Origin: Salinarchaeum laminariae
GTDB taxonomy: Archaea > Halobacteriota > Halobacteria > Halobacteriales > Salinarchaeaceae
Direction: 5' to 3'
Assembly (NCBI RefSeq): GCF_023204835.1
Contig: NZ_CP096270.1
Span: forward strand, 1,736,001 to 1,800,000
Length of the DNA stretch: 64,000 nt
Part shown: positions 1-9,304 of the stretch, one piece after another
How positions within the stretch are numbered: the stretch's first letter is position 1
Layout of the letters: every line of letters begins with the position of its first letter
Notes under the pieces: generated by a model
The model's input: the letters and a program-made list of their open reading frames with translations, nothing else
Database searches by the model: none
What the model was told of the DNA's origin: nothing
Translations under genes and position numbers: made by a program

Positions 1-107
1 CCGACGCTGCCCTGCTCGAACGCGAGAACGTCGTAGCCCGCCTCAGCGGCTCGACGGGCGAAGCGCGACCCGGCCGGCCCGAGTCCGACGACGACGAAGT
101 CGTACAC
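1..107 (-). CDS. Geranylgeranyl reductase family flavoprotein (N-terminus only, cut by window start)
   Basis: Only about 35 residues are present. They form the first beta-alpha-beta of an FAD-binding Rossmann fold: YDFVVVGLGPAGSRFARRAA, with the GxGxxG-type glycine pattern, followed by an acidic strand end (AFEQGSVG). This opening is typical of the archaeal geranylgeranyl reductase family, which saturates isoprenoid chains of membrane lipids. I chose the GTG at 107 because an in-frame TAA lies a few codons upstream and the Rossmann fold starts right after it. The FAD fold is clear. The exact reductase subfamily is an inference from the resemblance of the first residues. Confidence 0.65.
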   Translation of the reverse strand, partial: MYDFVVVGLGPAGSRFARRAAEAGYDVLAFEQGSV

Positions 108-223
108 GTCGGAGGCTACGCGGGCCAGCGCTTACGTGTTTCGACGGCGGATCGTCATCGGCACTGCTTGCATCGCGGTAGGGACTGCATCTGGCCGCGT
201 CGGCGGCTCGACGGCGCCATTTG

Positions 224-1246
224 CTACGGCAGGTCGGGGACGACGGCCAGCCCCCGTGCCGTCTGGTCGGCGAGTTCCTCGGGCCAGTCGACGTCGATCC
301 GGGACCAGCTCGAGCCGAAATCCGTCGAGTGATAGCAACCCTGGTTCGTCGCCGCATACGCGTGGCTGGCGTCGCCGTCGCTCGCGAGGACGGCCCGAAG
401 GACGCCGTCGCCGCTGAGGGGGCCTTCCAAACGCTCCCACTTGGTTTTGTGTCCCTCGCTCTCCTGTGCATTCGTCCGACGGTAGCAGTAGGATTCCCCG
501 GGGTGGCTGTGCGCCGATCCGGGGCCGGTCGCCGAACTGACGAGCACTCGCTCCGGATCGCCGGGGTCGGGAAGGACGCTCCAGACGTACCGATGGTCGA
601 GGCCGTCGTGGTGGACGGTCCAGGTCATCCCGCCGTCGGTGGATTCAGCGTAGCCGTCTCCCGCTGCGGCGTAGACTCGGCCGGCAGCGTTCGGGTGGGT
701 GGCGAGCTGGTGGTTGTCACTGCGTGACCCCGGCGGTCGATCGGTCCAGGTCGCACCGCCGTCCTCGGTGTAGAGCAGTGCTCCGGCCTCGATCCCGACG
801 TGGATCCGATCGGGGTCCGTCGGGTCCGGTTCGATCCACCGGACGTGATGCGTCTCGGGCCGAGGTGGGAACGCCCACTGGCTGGCGGAGGGAACGTCGG
901 TGATCCCCCGGACCCGCTCGAAAGACTCCCCGCCGTCCCGAGATCGATAGAGTCGGCTCGGCTCGGTGCCGACCCAGATTTCCTCTGGATCGAGCGGCGA
1001 CACTGCGACCGCGGTGACGGCGTCGTGATCGAGCGCGTCGCCGATCTGCTCGACCGTCTGGCCGCCGTCGGTCGTTCGATAGAGCCCGTCGTCGAACGTT
1101 CCGACGACGGCTCGCTCCGGCGCTGCCTCGTGGGCAGCGACGGCTTCGAGATCGTGGCCGAGCAGGCGCTCCGTCGCCGTGGGCGCCTCACCGGTAGCGT
1201 CGTCGATCGTCACCAGTCTGTCGCGGTGAGCGAGGTACGCACGCAC
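224..1246 (-). CDS. BNR/Asp-box repeat beta-propeller protein
   Basis: This 340-residue protein carries at least four Asp-box (BNR) repeats of the form S-x-D-x-G-x-x-W or close variants (TTDGGQT, SRDGGESF, TEDGGATW, STDGGMTW, STDFGSSW), spaced as in sialidase-like and VPS10-like beta-propellers. There is no signal peptide, so it is probably cytoplasmic. It lacks the arginine triad and other marks of a true sialidase, so I do not assign an enzyme activity. GTG at 1246 is the likely start; a TTG nine codons upstream is an alternative. It stands alone between the flavoprotein and a repeat-bearing spacer. Its biological role is unknown. Confidence 0.7.
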   Translation of the reverse strand: MRAYLAHRDRLVTIDDATGEAPTATERLLGHDLEAVAAHEAAPERAVVGTFDDGLYRTTDGGQTVEQIGDALDHDAVTAVAVSPLDPEEIWVGTEPSRLYRSRDGGESFERVRGITDVPSASQWAFPPRPETHHVRWIEPDPTDPDRIHVGIEAGALLYTEDGGATWTDRPPGSRSDNHQLATHPNAAGRVYAAAGDGYAESTDGGMTWTVHHDGLDHRYVWSVLPDPGDPERVLVSSATGPGSAHSHPGESYCYRRTNAQESEGHKTKWERLEGPLSGDGVLRAVLASDGDASHAYAATNQGCYHSTDFGSSWSRIDVDWPEELADQTARGLAVVPDLP

Positions 1247-1370
1247 GCGTGACAGTACTGCACCTGCAGCCAAGTCACTGTCCCCGATCGGGTGCGGTGG
1301 TCATCGAAGGGGCCCGGCACCCCCAGAACTCGAAGCATCCCAGCACTCCCGGCACCCCAACATTCTGGGT

Positions 1371-1400
1371 AGCCCCCGGTATCCCCCGGTATCCCCCGGT
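1371..1400. repeat. Short 10-bp tandem repeat upstream of grpE
   Basis: Three consecutive 10-bp units (a/t variants of ATCCCCCGGT) lie in the spacer between the BNR protein and grpE. The flanking bases are C-rich (CAGCACTCCC, GGCACCCC) and look like decayed copies. No gene is visible in this spacer. Confidence 0.6.
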
Positions 1401-1483
1401 CGCCATCCAACCCACCGTCGTCGACCACGGAACGGGCACTCGGCGCTCACGGTCGACTCGGCAGCCGTTCCGCGGATCATGAA

Positions 1484-1490
1484 CCCTTAT
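1484..1490 (+). promoter_or_regulatory. TATA-like box for grpE
   Basis: CCCTTAT ends 26 bp before the ATG at 1516, the spacing expected for a leaderless haloarchaeal transcript. This supports 1516 over the in-frame ATG at 1489, which would lie inside the box. Confidence 0.55.
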
Positions 1491-1515
1491 GCTCCCCGCC
1501 CGGCTGCTCACTGAC

Positions 1516-2901
1516 ATGACCGAGGACGAGGGTCCCGAGAGCGGGGCCGGGTCGGACGCCACTGGCGGCGCCGCGCAGGAGAACGATGGTGGCGAAAACG
1601 GTGGTGACGCCACCGGGTCCGATGGCCCTGGCGACGCTACGCCCGAGGATGCCGGAAACGAGACGGAGACGACGGACGCGGCTGCCGAGACAGACGCCGA
1701 GGCGTCGGCCGACGCCAGCCAGGAGACCGGCGAGGCGGTCGAGGCCGACGCCGGCGAGTCTGGCGACGGTTCGACGGCGTCCGAAACGAGCGGTGCCACG
1801 ATGGCTCCTCCGGAGGACGGCGAGTCGCCGATCGGCCACGATCTGACCGACCGCATCGCCGAGCACGACCAGTCGCTGGCGTCGGAAGTTCAGCTCGTCG
1901 TCGAGAAAGCGCTCGAACTCAAAAAGCGCGTGGACGAGCAGGCCGACGAACTCGAGGAGAAGGAGGAGCGCATCGACCAGCTCGAGAGCGCCCTCGCGAA
2001 GTCGAAGGCGGACTTCCAGAACTACAAGAAACGCCAGGATCGTGAGAAGGATCGCATCCGAGAGCGTGCCACCGAGGACCTCGTCGAGCGGCTCCTCGAC
2101 GTTCGCGACAACCTCACGCGCGCGGCAGAGGAGGAACACGACGACGTCGAGTCGATCCAGCAGGGCGTGAAGATGACGCTCAAAGAGTTCGATCGCGTGC
2201 TCGACGCCGAGAACGTCTCGGAAGTCAAGCCCGATCCCGGCGAGGACGTCGACCCCCAGCGCCACGAAGTGATGATGCGCGTCGAGAGCGACCAGCCCGA
2301 AGACACGATCGCGGACGTCTACTCCCCCGGCTACGAGATGGCCGACAAGGTGCTCAAGACCGCCCAGATCACTGTAAGCGAGGGGCCGCCGGCAAACGCC
2401 GATGGCGAGGATGAGGACGATGCCGTGGAGGGAGCCGACGACGAGGACGCGTCCAGTGAGAAATCTGCGGACGCCGAAGCGGCCGAGGGGTCATCGAACG
2501 GGTCCGATGCAGACGCGGATGCTGACTCTGCTGCCGGTGAAGATGCCGACTCTGCTGCAGATGGAGAAGCCGACGACGGCGACGGGGATGACTCGGGAAC
2601 GGATGCCGAGGCGGCAGAGCCCGCGGAGCCCGCTCCCGCGGCGACCGAGGCCGAGCCCGTCGAGCCCGCGGACGACGATTTCATCGAAGCGGAGCCAGTC
2701 GACTCGGCCGGGTCCGAGGCGGACGAGTCCAGCGACTTGGACGCCGACGCCGATGCGTCCGACGGCGATACCGACACTGACCGAGGAAGTGACGAAGATG
2801 ACGAGAGCGACGTGAACGATGGAGACGATGACGGGGACGACGAAGAGGACGCGGACGACGACAGCGCGACGGATTCCGACGCCGATTCGGACGACGAGTG
2901 A
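1516..2901 (+). CDS. grpE: GrpE nucleotide-exchange factor with long acidic tails
   Basis: GrpE releases ADP from DnaK. The recognisable core is central: a long coiled coil (roughly residues 115-165, ending in KADFQNYKKRQDREKDRIRE, the conserved GrpE signature region), followed by the four-helix and beta-wing part, with GVKMTLKEFDRVL and YSPGYEMADKVLKTAQITVS near residue 285. At 461 residues it is about twice the usual length. The first ~100 residues and the last ~165 are low-complexity Asp/Glu/Ala/Ser tails with almost no hydrophobics. dnaK follows 112 bp downstream on the same strand. The start at 1516 is chosen from the TATA position. Confidence 0.93.
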   Translation: MTEDEGPESGAGSDATGGAAQENDGGENGGDATGSDGPGDATPEDAGNETETTDAAAETDAEASADASQETGEAVEADAGESGDGSTASETSGATMAPPEDGESPIGHDLTDRIAEHDQSLASEVQLVVEKALELKKRVDEQADELEEKEERIDQLESALAKSKADFQNYKKRQDREKDRIRERATEDLVERLLDVRDNLTRAAEEEHDDVESIQQGVKMTLKEFDRVLDAENVSEVKPDPGEDVDPQRHEVMMRVESDQPEDTIADVYSPGYEMADKVLKTAQITVSEGPPANADGEDEDDAVEGADDEDASSEKSADAEAAEGSSNGSDADADADSAAGEDADSAADGEADDGDGDDSGTDAEAAEPAEPAPAATEAEPVEPADDDFIEAEPVDSAGSEADESSDLDADADASDGDTDTDRGSDEDDESDVNDGDDDGDDEEDADDDSATDSDADSDDE

Positions 2902-2980
2902 TTGCTCACAGGCGCCCGGAGTAGTCTGCGGCGCCCCCGGGGGAGAATTTTATTCCGAGCCGTGATGTGGTGTAGCAAGG

Positions 2981-2986
2981 TTTAAG
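2981..2986 (+). promoter_or_regulatory. TATA-like box for dnaK
   Basis: TTTAAG lies 28 bp upstream of the dnaK ATG, so dnaK can be transcribed on its own as well as by read-through from grpE. A second AT-rich stretch (GAATTTTATT, 2946-2955) could be another box or part of a heat-shock regulatory region. Confidence 0.5.
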
Positions 2987-3013
2987 CGGGACAACCTACA
3001 AAGCACGTTCAGC

Positions 3014-4978
3014 ATGACCAGTGACAAAATTCTGGGGATCGACCTCGGAACCACGAACAGCGCGTTCGCCGTCATGGAGGGCGGCGATCCGGAGATTATC
3101 GTAAACAGCGAGGGCGAGCGAACGACACCCTCGATCGTCGCGTTTTCCGACGACGGCGAGAAGCTCGTCGGGAAGCCGGCGAAGAACCAGGCCGTCCAGA
3201 ATCCCGAGCGCACGATCCAGTCGATCAAGCGCCACATGGGCGAAGAGGGGTACACCGTCGACATCGACGGTGAGGAGTACACGCCCGAGCAGATCTCGGC
3301 GATGACTCTCCAGAAACTCAAGCGGGACGCCGAGGAGTATCTCGGCGACGAGATCGAGAAGGTCGTCATCACGGTTCCTGCGTACTTCTCCGACAGTCAG
3401 CGTCAGGCCACGAAGGACGCCGGCGAGATCGCCGGCTTCGAGGTCGAGCGGATCATCAACGAGCCGACGGCCGCATCCATGGCCTACGGCGTCGACGAGG
3501 ACGCCGACCAGACCGTGCTCGTCTACGACCTCGGTGGCGGGACCTTCGACGTCTCCATCCTCGAGCTGGGTGGCGGTGTCTACGAGGTCGTCGCGACGAA
3601 CGGTGACAACGATCTCGGTGGCGACGACTGGGACCACGCCATCATCGACTGGCTCACCGAGGAGTTCGAGAACGAGCACGGCATCGACCTGACGGAGGAC
3701 CGCCAGGCACTCCAGCGCCTCAAGGACGCCGCCGAAGAGGCCAAGATCGAGCTCTCCAGCCGAAAGGAGACGGAGATCAACCTCCCCTTCATCACCGCGA
3801 CCGACGACGGGCCGATCCACCTCGAGAAGTCCCTCACGCGGGCGAAGTTCGAGTCCCTCACGTCGGATCTCATCGAGCGCACCGTCGCACCCACGGAGCA
3901 GGCCCTCGACGACGCCGGCTTCGACAAGGGCGACGTCGACGAGGTGCTGCTCGTCGGTGGTTCCACGCGGATGCCCCAGGTCCAGGAGAAGGTCGAGGAT
4001 CTGGTCGGTCAGGAAGCCCAGAAGAACGTCAACCCCGACGAGGCCGTCGCACTGGGCGCAGCGCTCCAGGGCGGCGTTCTCGGCGACGAGGTCGACGACA
4101 TCGTTCTGCTCGACGTCACGCCGCTGTCGCTGGGCGTCGAGGTCAAGGGCGGGCTCTTCGAGCGGCTCATCGAGAAGAACACGACGATCCCGACCGAGGA
4201 GTCGAAGATCTTCACCACGGCCGCGGACAACCAGACCTCCGTCCAGATCCGCGTGTTCCAGGGCGAGCGCGAGATCGCCGAGGAGAACGAGCTGCTCGGT
4301 GAGTTCCAGCTAACCGGCATCCCGCCGGCCCCCGCTGGAACGCCCCAGATCGAGGTCACCTTCGCCATCGACGAGAACGGCATCGTCAACGTCTCCGCGG
4401 AGGACAAGGGCTCGGGCAACACCGAGGAGATCACGATCGAGGGCGGCACCGGTCTCTCCGACACCGAGATCGACCAGATGAAGGAGGAGGCCGAGGCACA
4501 CGCCGAGGAGGACCAGAAGCGCCGCGAGCGCATCGAGGCTCGGAACGACGCCGAGGCCTCGATCCAGCGCGCCGAGACGCTCCTCGAGGAGAACGAGGAG
4601 GAGATCGACGACGGACTCCGCGGTGACATCGAGGCCGCCGTCGACGACCTCGAGGCTGTCGTCGAGGACGACGACGCCACCGTCGAGCAGATCCGGACCG
4701 CAACCGAGGAGCTCTCGGACGTCCTGCAGGAGATCGGCAAGCAGATGTACGAGGGAGCGGCCCAGGCCGAGGCTGGCGGTGCAGGCGCCGCGGGCGCCGG
4801 ACCGGCCGGCGCTGGCCCCGCTGGCGGCCCGAACCCCGGTCCCGACGCTGGCGCTGCCGACGACGAGGAGTACGTCGACGCCGACGTAGAGGACGTCGAC
4901 GAGGAGCCGGCCGACGCCGAAGCCGAGGACGACGCGACGGACGACGCCGACGAAGTCGACCCCGACGAAGCTGCCTGA
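3014..4978 (+). CDS. dnaK: Molecular chaperone DnaK (Hsp70)
   Basis: This is a full-length 654-residue Hsp70. The ATPase domain starts [13 protein letters not shown] and carries [20 protein letters not shown], the phosphate-2 loop [13 protein letters not shown] and the adenosine loop [14 protein letters not shown]. The substrate-binding domain follows ([14 protein letters not shown], then the beta-sandwich). The helical lid is rich in Glu. The C-terminus is a Gly/Ala/Pro linker followed by an acidic tail ending DPDEAA, instead of the EEVD or EEKKD ending of other Hsp70s. It works with GrpE upstream and DnaJ at 9305. Confidence 0.98.
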   Translation: MTSDKILGIDLGTTNSAFAVMEGGDPEIIVNSEGERTTPSIVAFSDDGEKLVGKPAKNQAVQNPERTIQSIKRHMGEEGYTVDIDGEEYTPEQISAMTLQKLKRDAEEYLGDEIEKVVITVPAYFSDSQRQATKDAGEIAGFEVERIINEPTAASMAYGVDEDADQTVLVYDLGGGTFDVSILELGGGVYEVVATNGDNDLGGDDWDHAIIDWLTEEFENEHGIDLTEDRQALQRLKDAAEEAKIELSSRKETEINLPFITATDDGPIHLEKSLTRAKFESLTSDLIERTVAPTEQALDDAGFDKGDVDEVLLVGGSTRMPQVQEKVEDLVGQEAQKNVNPDEAVALGAALQGGVLGDEVDDIVLLDVTPLSLGVEVKGGLFERLIEKNTTIPTEESKIFTTAADNQTSVQIRVFQGEREIAEENELLGEFQLTGIPPAPAGTPQIEVTFAIDENGIVNVSAEDKGSGNTEEITIEGGTGLSDTEIDQMKEEAEAHAEEDQKRRERIEARNDAEASIQRAETLLEENEEEIDDGLRGDIEAAVDDLEAVVEDDDATVEQIRTATEELSDVLQEIGKQMYEGAAQAEAGGAGAAGAGPAGAGPAGGPNPGPDAGAADDEEYVDADVEDVDEEPADAEAEDDATDDADEVDPDEAA

Positions 4979-5150
4979 TCCCGCAGTCACTGTCACTGGG
5001 ATCGTCCCGCTTTCGTTCGCAGCCTTTCCCTCCGAGCCGTCGCTGTGAAGGCCTTCAGTTCTCCAGCACGGTCCTTGCCGGAGCGTCAGCTGACGGAGTC
5101 GAACACGTTCGGAGCAACCGACACCCTGCAGCGCCCCCGACGGTGATGCG

Positions 5151-5390
5151 ATGCCTTCAGAGCAGGACGTCTCCGATCGCCTCGACGCACGCGAGATCGA
5201 CGGCGAACCGTTCGGCACGATCACCGCGGCGCTCGACGATCTCGCTCCTGGCGAGTCGCTCCTTCTGATCAACACCTTCGAGCCGGTCCCGCTGTACGGC
5301 GTGCTCGACGAACGCGGGTTCGCCCACGACGCGACGAGGGTCGACGAGGAGGAGTGGCACGTCGAGATTACGAACAGCACCGCGGAGTAG
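5151..5390 (+). CDS. DUF2249 small protein
   Basis: This 79-residue protein has the DUF2249 layout: a short beta strand with LDAREIDGEPFG, a helix, LAPGESLLLINTFEPVPLYG, then LDERGFAHDATRVDEEEWHVEI. It resembles the SirA/TusA fold but has no cysteine, so a sulfur-carrier role is unlikely. A second DUF2249 gene lies 64 bp away, facing it. In many prokaryotes these proteins occur near nitric oxide and denitrification genes, which fits the haem-copper-like membrane protein at 6590. The function is unknown. Confidence 0.75.
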   Translation: MPSEQDVSDRLDAREIDGEPFGTITAALDDLAPGESLLLINTFEPVPLYGVLDERGFAHDATRVDEEEWHVEITNSTAE

Positions 5391-5454
5391 CCGGGCCGAC
5401 GGTGCATCGGCCGTTCGAGGTCTGGACCTGCGGATTCGGACTCGGTGCTCGCGG

Positions 5455-5718
5455 TCAGGGCCGCCAGACGACGGTCACCACCTCCTCGTCGTGCTCCACT
5501 GTCTCGTACTCGTATCCGCGATCGTCGAGCTTCGGATAGAGATGCTGGGGTGCGCGATCGTTGCGCTGGACCAGCACCGTCTCGGCGTCCAGTTCTGCGA
5601 GTCGCTCCAGCGAGCTCCGGAGCGGCTCGGGCGGCGGAAGCTCGCGGGCGTCGAGGACCTCCCGAGGACGATCGGTCGGTGCAGCCGTCGCTTCGAGCGC
5701 GGTGTCGGCGTCTACCAT
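5455..5718 (-). CDS. DUF2249 small protein, convergent with the first
   Basis: This 87-residue protein contains the same core: VLDARELPPPEPLRSSLERL, ELDAETVLVQRNDRAPQHLYPKL in two halves, and LDDRGYEYETVEHDEEVVTVVW. It also lacks cysteine. It is convergent with the DUF2249 gene at 5151 and divergent from the MIP18-like gene at 5839. The pairing looks like an old duplication, but the two proteins share only the fold signature. Confidence 0.75.
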   Translation of the reverse strand: MVDADTALEATAAPTDRPREVLDARELPPPEPLRSSLERLAELDAETVLVQRNDRAPQHLYPKLDDRGYEYETVEHDEEVVTVVWRP

Positions 5719-5838
5719 ACCGGAGCTTCGAGCTCCGTGCCGGAAGCGATACTCCCGAAGATATTCGTCGGCTGTGTCGCTCTGGAGGCGAACACGTCAG
5801 GGACGGCCGATACGTGGCGTGAGGGTCTACAACTGCAC

Positions 5839-6432
5839 ATGGCCGGTTTCCCATCGCCGTTCGGCACCGACGACGGCACTCTGTTCGATGGTTACGACGA
5901 GTTCCTCCCCGACCACCTCCCGAACCCGAACGCGTTCCTCGACGGTCACGAGCTACTGGTCGATGGGGAGCACGTCGCCTTCCATCGGCTCACGAGGGAG
6001 CTATTCGAGGAGCGGACCGTCTACGACATGACCTTCGACTACAACCTCGCCCGGCTGAACCTCGATACGCGTCACACCGGCGCCGGTTACCGCTATGCCA
6101 GAGACTCCGACGACCCGTCCGTCCTCCGCGCGGAGTTCACGCCGACGACGCCGTTCTGTCCGCAGTCCCACACGCTCACGATCGGCTCCTTCCGGGCCTG
6201 GAACGGACTGGCTGACCGCCACGAGTACGATCTCGTTCGCGTTCGCGTGGCGCCCACCCACCACCAGTCCGCGGCGATCAACGAGCAACTCTCGGAGATC
6301 GAGGCAACGTACCGCGAGACCGGATCGGTGCCCGAGGATGGCGCGGACGCTGGCTCTGTCGGTTCGCCGCCGACTGACGCTTCCAACGACCGTCCGGCTG
6401 AGAGACCTGACCGGCCGAACGCGCCGTTTTAG
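5839..6432 (+). CDS. Conserved protein with a possible MIP18/DUF59-like core
   Basis: This 197-residue protein is not one I recognise with certainty. Its middle reads TVYDMTFDYNLARLNLD, then RAEFTPTTPFCPQSHTLTIG and YDLVRVRVAPTHHQSAAINE. The order strand, then TPTTPFCP, helix, strand and a Pro/His ending resembles the MIP18 (DUF59) fold used in iron-sulfur protein maturation, including the CP motif. The C-terminal ~35 residues are low-complexity. DUF59 and DUF2249 proteins often sit together near NO-metabolism genes, and both are present here. The start at 5839 is the first ATG after the divergent promoter region. Confidence 0.5.
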   Translation: MAGFPSPFGTDDGTLFDGYDEFLPDHLPNPNAFLDGHELLVDGEHVAFHRLTRELFEERTVYDMTFDYNLARLNLDTRHTGAGYRYARDSDDPSVLRAEFTPTTPFCPQSHTLTIGSFRAWNGLADRHEYDLVRVRVAPTHHQSAAINEQLSEIEATYRETGSVPEDGADAGSVGSPPTDASNDRPAERPDRPNAPF

Positions 6433-6589
6433 CCTGGGAACCCTCTTTCCGGGCTCTCCCTCTCAGCCTGCGCAGTTCTGACGCTACGCCGATTCCGTGT
6501 GTGCCACGGCCCCTTCACTTGGAACGCTGAGCGACCGGGGGAACACCTTCGGGTGTCCACTCAGGCCCGTCGAGCCCATCTGTCCGACC

Positions 6590-7954
6590 ATGGGCGCGAT
6601 TCCCGGCGGCGTCGACACGTCCCAACAGCCGCCGATGACGGTCCCGCTCCGACATTTCGTGGTCGGGCTGGCGTTTCTCCTGGCCGGCACGCTCCTTGGC
6701 CTCGGTCACGTCGCGAACGCGGTGCCCGGCCTGAGCGGGCTCGCGCACGTCCACCTCCTGCTCGTCGGGTGGGTCTGCCTGACGATCATGGGAGCGATGA
6801 CGCAGTTCGTGCCGGTCTGGTCTGGGGTCGAGTTGCACTCCCGCCGACTCGCCAGCGTTCAGCTGGTGCTGGTCGTGACCGGCTTGCTCGCCTTCGTCGC
6901 GGGGCTGCTCGCGCTGGAACTCCACCTGCTCGCGATCGCTGGCGCGACGATGCTCGTCGGGTTCTGGACCTTCGTCTACAACGTCGGTCGGACGCTCGCC
7001 AGGGCGGGCAAACTAGACGTCACCGAACGACATTTCGCGCTCTCGCTGGGCTTTTTCCTGCTCCTGACGCTGCTCGGGCTCGCTCTCGCGGTGGATTTCA
7101 CCCGGCCGTTTCTCGCGGAGTTCGGCGTGTCGAGAACTGGCGTCGTCGGTGCTCACGCGACGCTCGCCGTCTTCGGTGCCGTGCTGACGACGATCTACGG
7201 CGCGCTCTACCAGCTCGGCACGATGTTCACTCAGACCGAGTTGCACGGCGTGGACCACCGACTTCGCGCGATCGAGGAGATCGGCCATCCAGTAGGGGTC
7301 GTGCTGCTCGCCGGCGGTCGGCTGTTCGAGGTCGTCCCGGTCGCGCAGGTCGGTGGCATCCTGATCGTCGTCGCGGCGCTCGCGTTCGCCGTCGTTCTCG
7401 CACGCAAGCTGGTCGAGATGCAGGTCCCGCGGACGCCGATGCATACGCGGTACGCGGTCGTCGCGGTGGCGCTCGCGAGCTGGGCGCTTCTCACCGCACC
7501 CGCGTGGCTGGTGGATCCGACGGCGCTCGACCATCGTTTCGGTGGCCCCGGCACCGCTCACCTCCTGCTCCTGGGGGTCGTCGGCTTCGTCGTCGTGGGG
7601 ACGCTCTATCATATCGTCCCCTTCGTCGTGTGGGTTCACCGCTACAGCGACGAGCTTGGATTCGAGCCGGTACCGATGATCGACGACCTCTACGACGACC
7701 GGATCGCTGCAGTCGATGGAATACTGCTCGTCGCGGGCACTGCGACGCTGGTCGGCTGGGAGCTGTTGGAGGGACCCCGCTCCGTGGTTCTGATCGCAGG
7801 CGGGCTGGTCTCACTCGGTATCCTCGCTTTCCTCGGAAACGTCGCCCTCGTGCTCCACCGACACAGTCCACAGCCGCTGGATCGCATCGTGTTCGGATCG
7901 CTCGGTCGCCGTCGGTCCTCAGACGTCGCGGACGAGTCTCCCTCCGAGTCCTGA
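6590..7954 (+). CDS. Haem-copper oxidase subunit I-like / NnrS-like membrane protein
   Basis: This 454-residue protein has about twelve hydrophobic segments. Several carry histidines in the pattern of haem-copper oxidase large subunits: GLGHVAN, LAHVHLLLVGWVC, GAHATLAVFGAV, GTAHLLLLGVVG and GTLYHIVPFVVWVHRY. It ends with a soluble tail. Proteins of this kind are found near denitrification genes in haloarchaea. No reductase or oxidase partner subunit is encoded next to it here, so activity is uncertain: it may bind haem and take part in NO handling. ATG 6590 is preferred; an internal ATG at 6635 (MTVPLRHF) would also be acceptable. Confidence 0.6.
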   Translation: MGAIPGGVDTSQQPPMTVPLRHFVVGLAFLLAGTLLGLGHVANAVPGLSGLAHVHLLLVGWVCLTIMGAMTQFVPVWSGVELHSRRLASVQLVLVVTGLLAFVAGLLALELHLLAIAGATMLVGFWTFVYNVGRTLARAGKLDVTERHFALSLGFFLLLTLLGLALAVDFTRPFLAEFGVSRTGVVGAHATLAVFGAVLTTIYGALYQLGTMFTQTELHGVDHRLRAIEEIGHPVGVVLLAGGRLFEVVPVAQVGGILIVVAALAFAVVLARKLVEMQVPRTPMHTRYAVVAVALASWALLTAPAWLVDPTALDHRFGGPGTAHLLLLGVVGFVVVGTLYHIVPFVVWVHRYSDELGFEPVPMIDDLYDDRIAAVDGILLVAGTATLVGWELLEGPRSVVLIAGGLVSLGILAFLGNVALVLHRHSPQPLDRIVFGSLGRRRSSDVADESPSES

Positions 7955-8025
7955 TCGTGTCGGCCACTCGCCGAGTAGCTCCTGGAGCCGTGGGGTATTT
8001 GGTAGCGCCGGCGGAACGATAGCGT

Positions 8026-8700
8026 ATGCAACTGCGCGTTTCGTCCGTTGCTCGCGACTCGCTCCGGTGGTCGGGCACGGTTGGTGGGCAGCTCTACCGG
8101 TTCCGTCGCGAGGCGGACGTCCTCGAGACGCTCCTGCTCGTCGGCGGGTTCGCCGCGCTCACTGGTCTCGCGGCCCAGGTTCGGATCCCGCTGTGGTTCA
8201 CTCCCGTTCCGATCACGCTCCAGACGTTCGCGTTCCTGCTCGCCGGCCTCGTGCTGGGCGCCCGCTACGGCGGGCTCAGCCAGGGGCTCTACGTCGGCGG
8301 TGGCGCGGTCGGAATCCCGTGGTTCCAGTCGATGGGCGCCGGCTTCGGTCACCTCGCTGGACCGACCGGCGGCTATCTCGTCGGGATGTTCGTCTCGACG
8401 CTGTTCGTGGGCTACGTCGTCGATAGATTCCACGTCCGCGAGCAGCTCCCTGTGTTGCTGAGTGTCCTCGCGGTAGCAAGCGGTCTGGTGTACGTCGTCG
8501 GGCTGCCCTGGCTGTTCGTCTGGTCGACCGTGATCTCCGGCGGCTCGGTCGGCGCCTGGGAGCTGTTGACGATGGGGCTGTTCCCGTTCGTCCTCGGTGA
8601 CATCGTGAAGCTCGTTGGGGCGGCGTCGATCGGCCGGCTGTTCGCACCACCGGCGGACTGTTACGACGACGTCGACGCCGAGCCAGCGTCGATTCGGTAG
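8026..8700 (+). CDS. bioY: Biotin transporter substrate-binding component BioY
   Basis: This 224-residue membrane protein is the S-component of an ECF transporter that takes up biotin. It shows the BioY pattern: QVRIPLWFTPVPITLQTFAF, LAGLVLGARYGGLSQGLYV, GGAVGIPWF and AGPTGGYLVGMF, with about six membrane segments. The ATPase (BioM) and the transmembrane coupling protein (BioN) are not encoded next to it, so it either uses distant ECF partners or works alone. A TATA-like TATTTGG sits about 30 bp upstream of the ATG. Confidence 0.92.
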   Translation: MQLRVSSVARDSLRWSGTVGGQLYRFRREADVLETLLLVGGFAALTGLAAQVRIPLWFTPVPITLQTFAFLLAGLVLGARYGGLSQGLYVGGGAVGIPWFQSMGAGFGHLAGPTGGYLVGMFVSTLFVGYVVDRFHVREQLPVLLSVLAVASGLVYVVGLPWLFVWSTVISGGSVGAWELLTMGLFPFVLGDIVKLVGAASIGRLFAPPADCYDDVDAEPASIR

Positions 8701-8720
8701 CGGCCGGTTGCGGCGTTTTC

Positions 8721-9194
8721 TCAGGCAGCCTTGATCGCGTCCAGCAGCTCGTCGTAATCCGGTTCGTTCGTCGGATCGTCGGCCACCCAGCTGTAGGTGA
8801 TCACGCCGTCGCCGTCGACGACGAACGCCGCGCGGTTCGCGACGGAGTAGAGTCCCAGATCTTCGATGTCGATCTCGACGTCGTAGGCGTCGATCGCCTC
8901 CCTGGCCATGTCGCTGACGAGGTCGAACTCGAGGCCGTGTTCCTCGCGGAACGCGCCCTGCGCGAACGGCGAGTCCGCGCTGATGCCCAGGAGCGTTCCA
9001 CCGGCGTTCTGGAACGCGTCGCGGTGCTCCTGGAGCGCGACCATCTCGTTGGTACACGGCGGCGTGAACGCGCCGGGGAAGAAGGCAAGTACGACGGGGC
9101 CATCGCCGACGTGATCGGCGAGGTCGAAGGACTCGTGATCGCTCGTACCGAGCGTTGCGGTGAACGTGGGGGCGGTGTCTCCGTTCGAGGGCAT
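8721..9194 (-). CDS. Peroxiredoxin, AhpC/TSA family (single cysteine)
   Basis: This 157-residue thioredoxin-fold protein reduces peroxides. It has the peroxidatic motif FFPGAFTPPCTNEM with Cys47. No other cysteine is present, so it is a 1-Cys enzyme or resolves with an outside thiol. The ending SWVADDPTNEPDYDELLDAI is typical of haloarchaeal members. The ATG at 9194 is supported by a GTTTAG box about 26-31 bp upstream; an in-frame ATG at 9284 would put that box inside the gene. It is divergent from dnaJ with a 110-bp shared promoter region. Confidence 0.9.
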   Translation of the reverse strand: MPSNGDTAPTFTATLGTSDHESFDLADHVGDGPVVLAFFPGAFTPPCTNEMVALQEHRDAFQNAGGTLLGISADSPFAQGAFREEHGLEFDLVSDMAREAIDAYDVEIDIEDLGLYSVANRAAFVVDGDGVITYSWVADDPTNEPDYDELLDAIKAA

Positions 9195-9218
9195 CGATCG
9201 AAGTTCGGTCGCCAGCGC

Positions 9219-9225
9219 CCTAAAC
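9219..9225 (-). promoter_or_regulatory. TATA-like box for the peroxiredoxin gene
   Basis: Reads CGTTTAG on the minus strand, 25-31 bp upstream of the ATG at 9194. This spacing supports a leaderless transcript and the shorter protein. Confidence 0.5.
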
Positions 9226-9304
9226 GGTGGGACGAACTGCTTCGTCTCCCGACGAGTCGATGCCGGGCTTTTGAAGTAGCTCAACGGTGTATCGTTCGTA
9301 ACTG

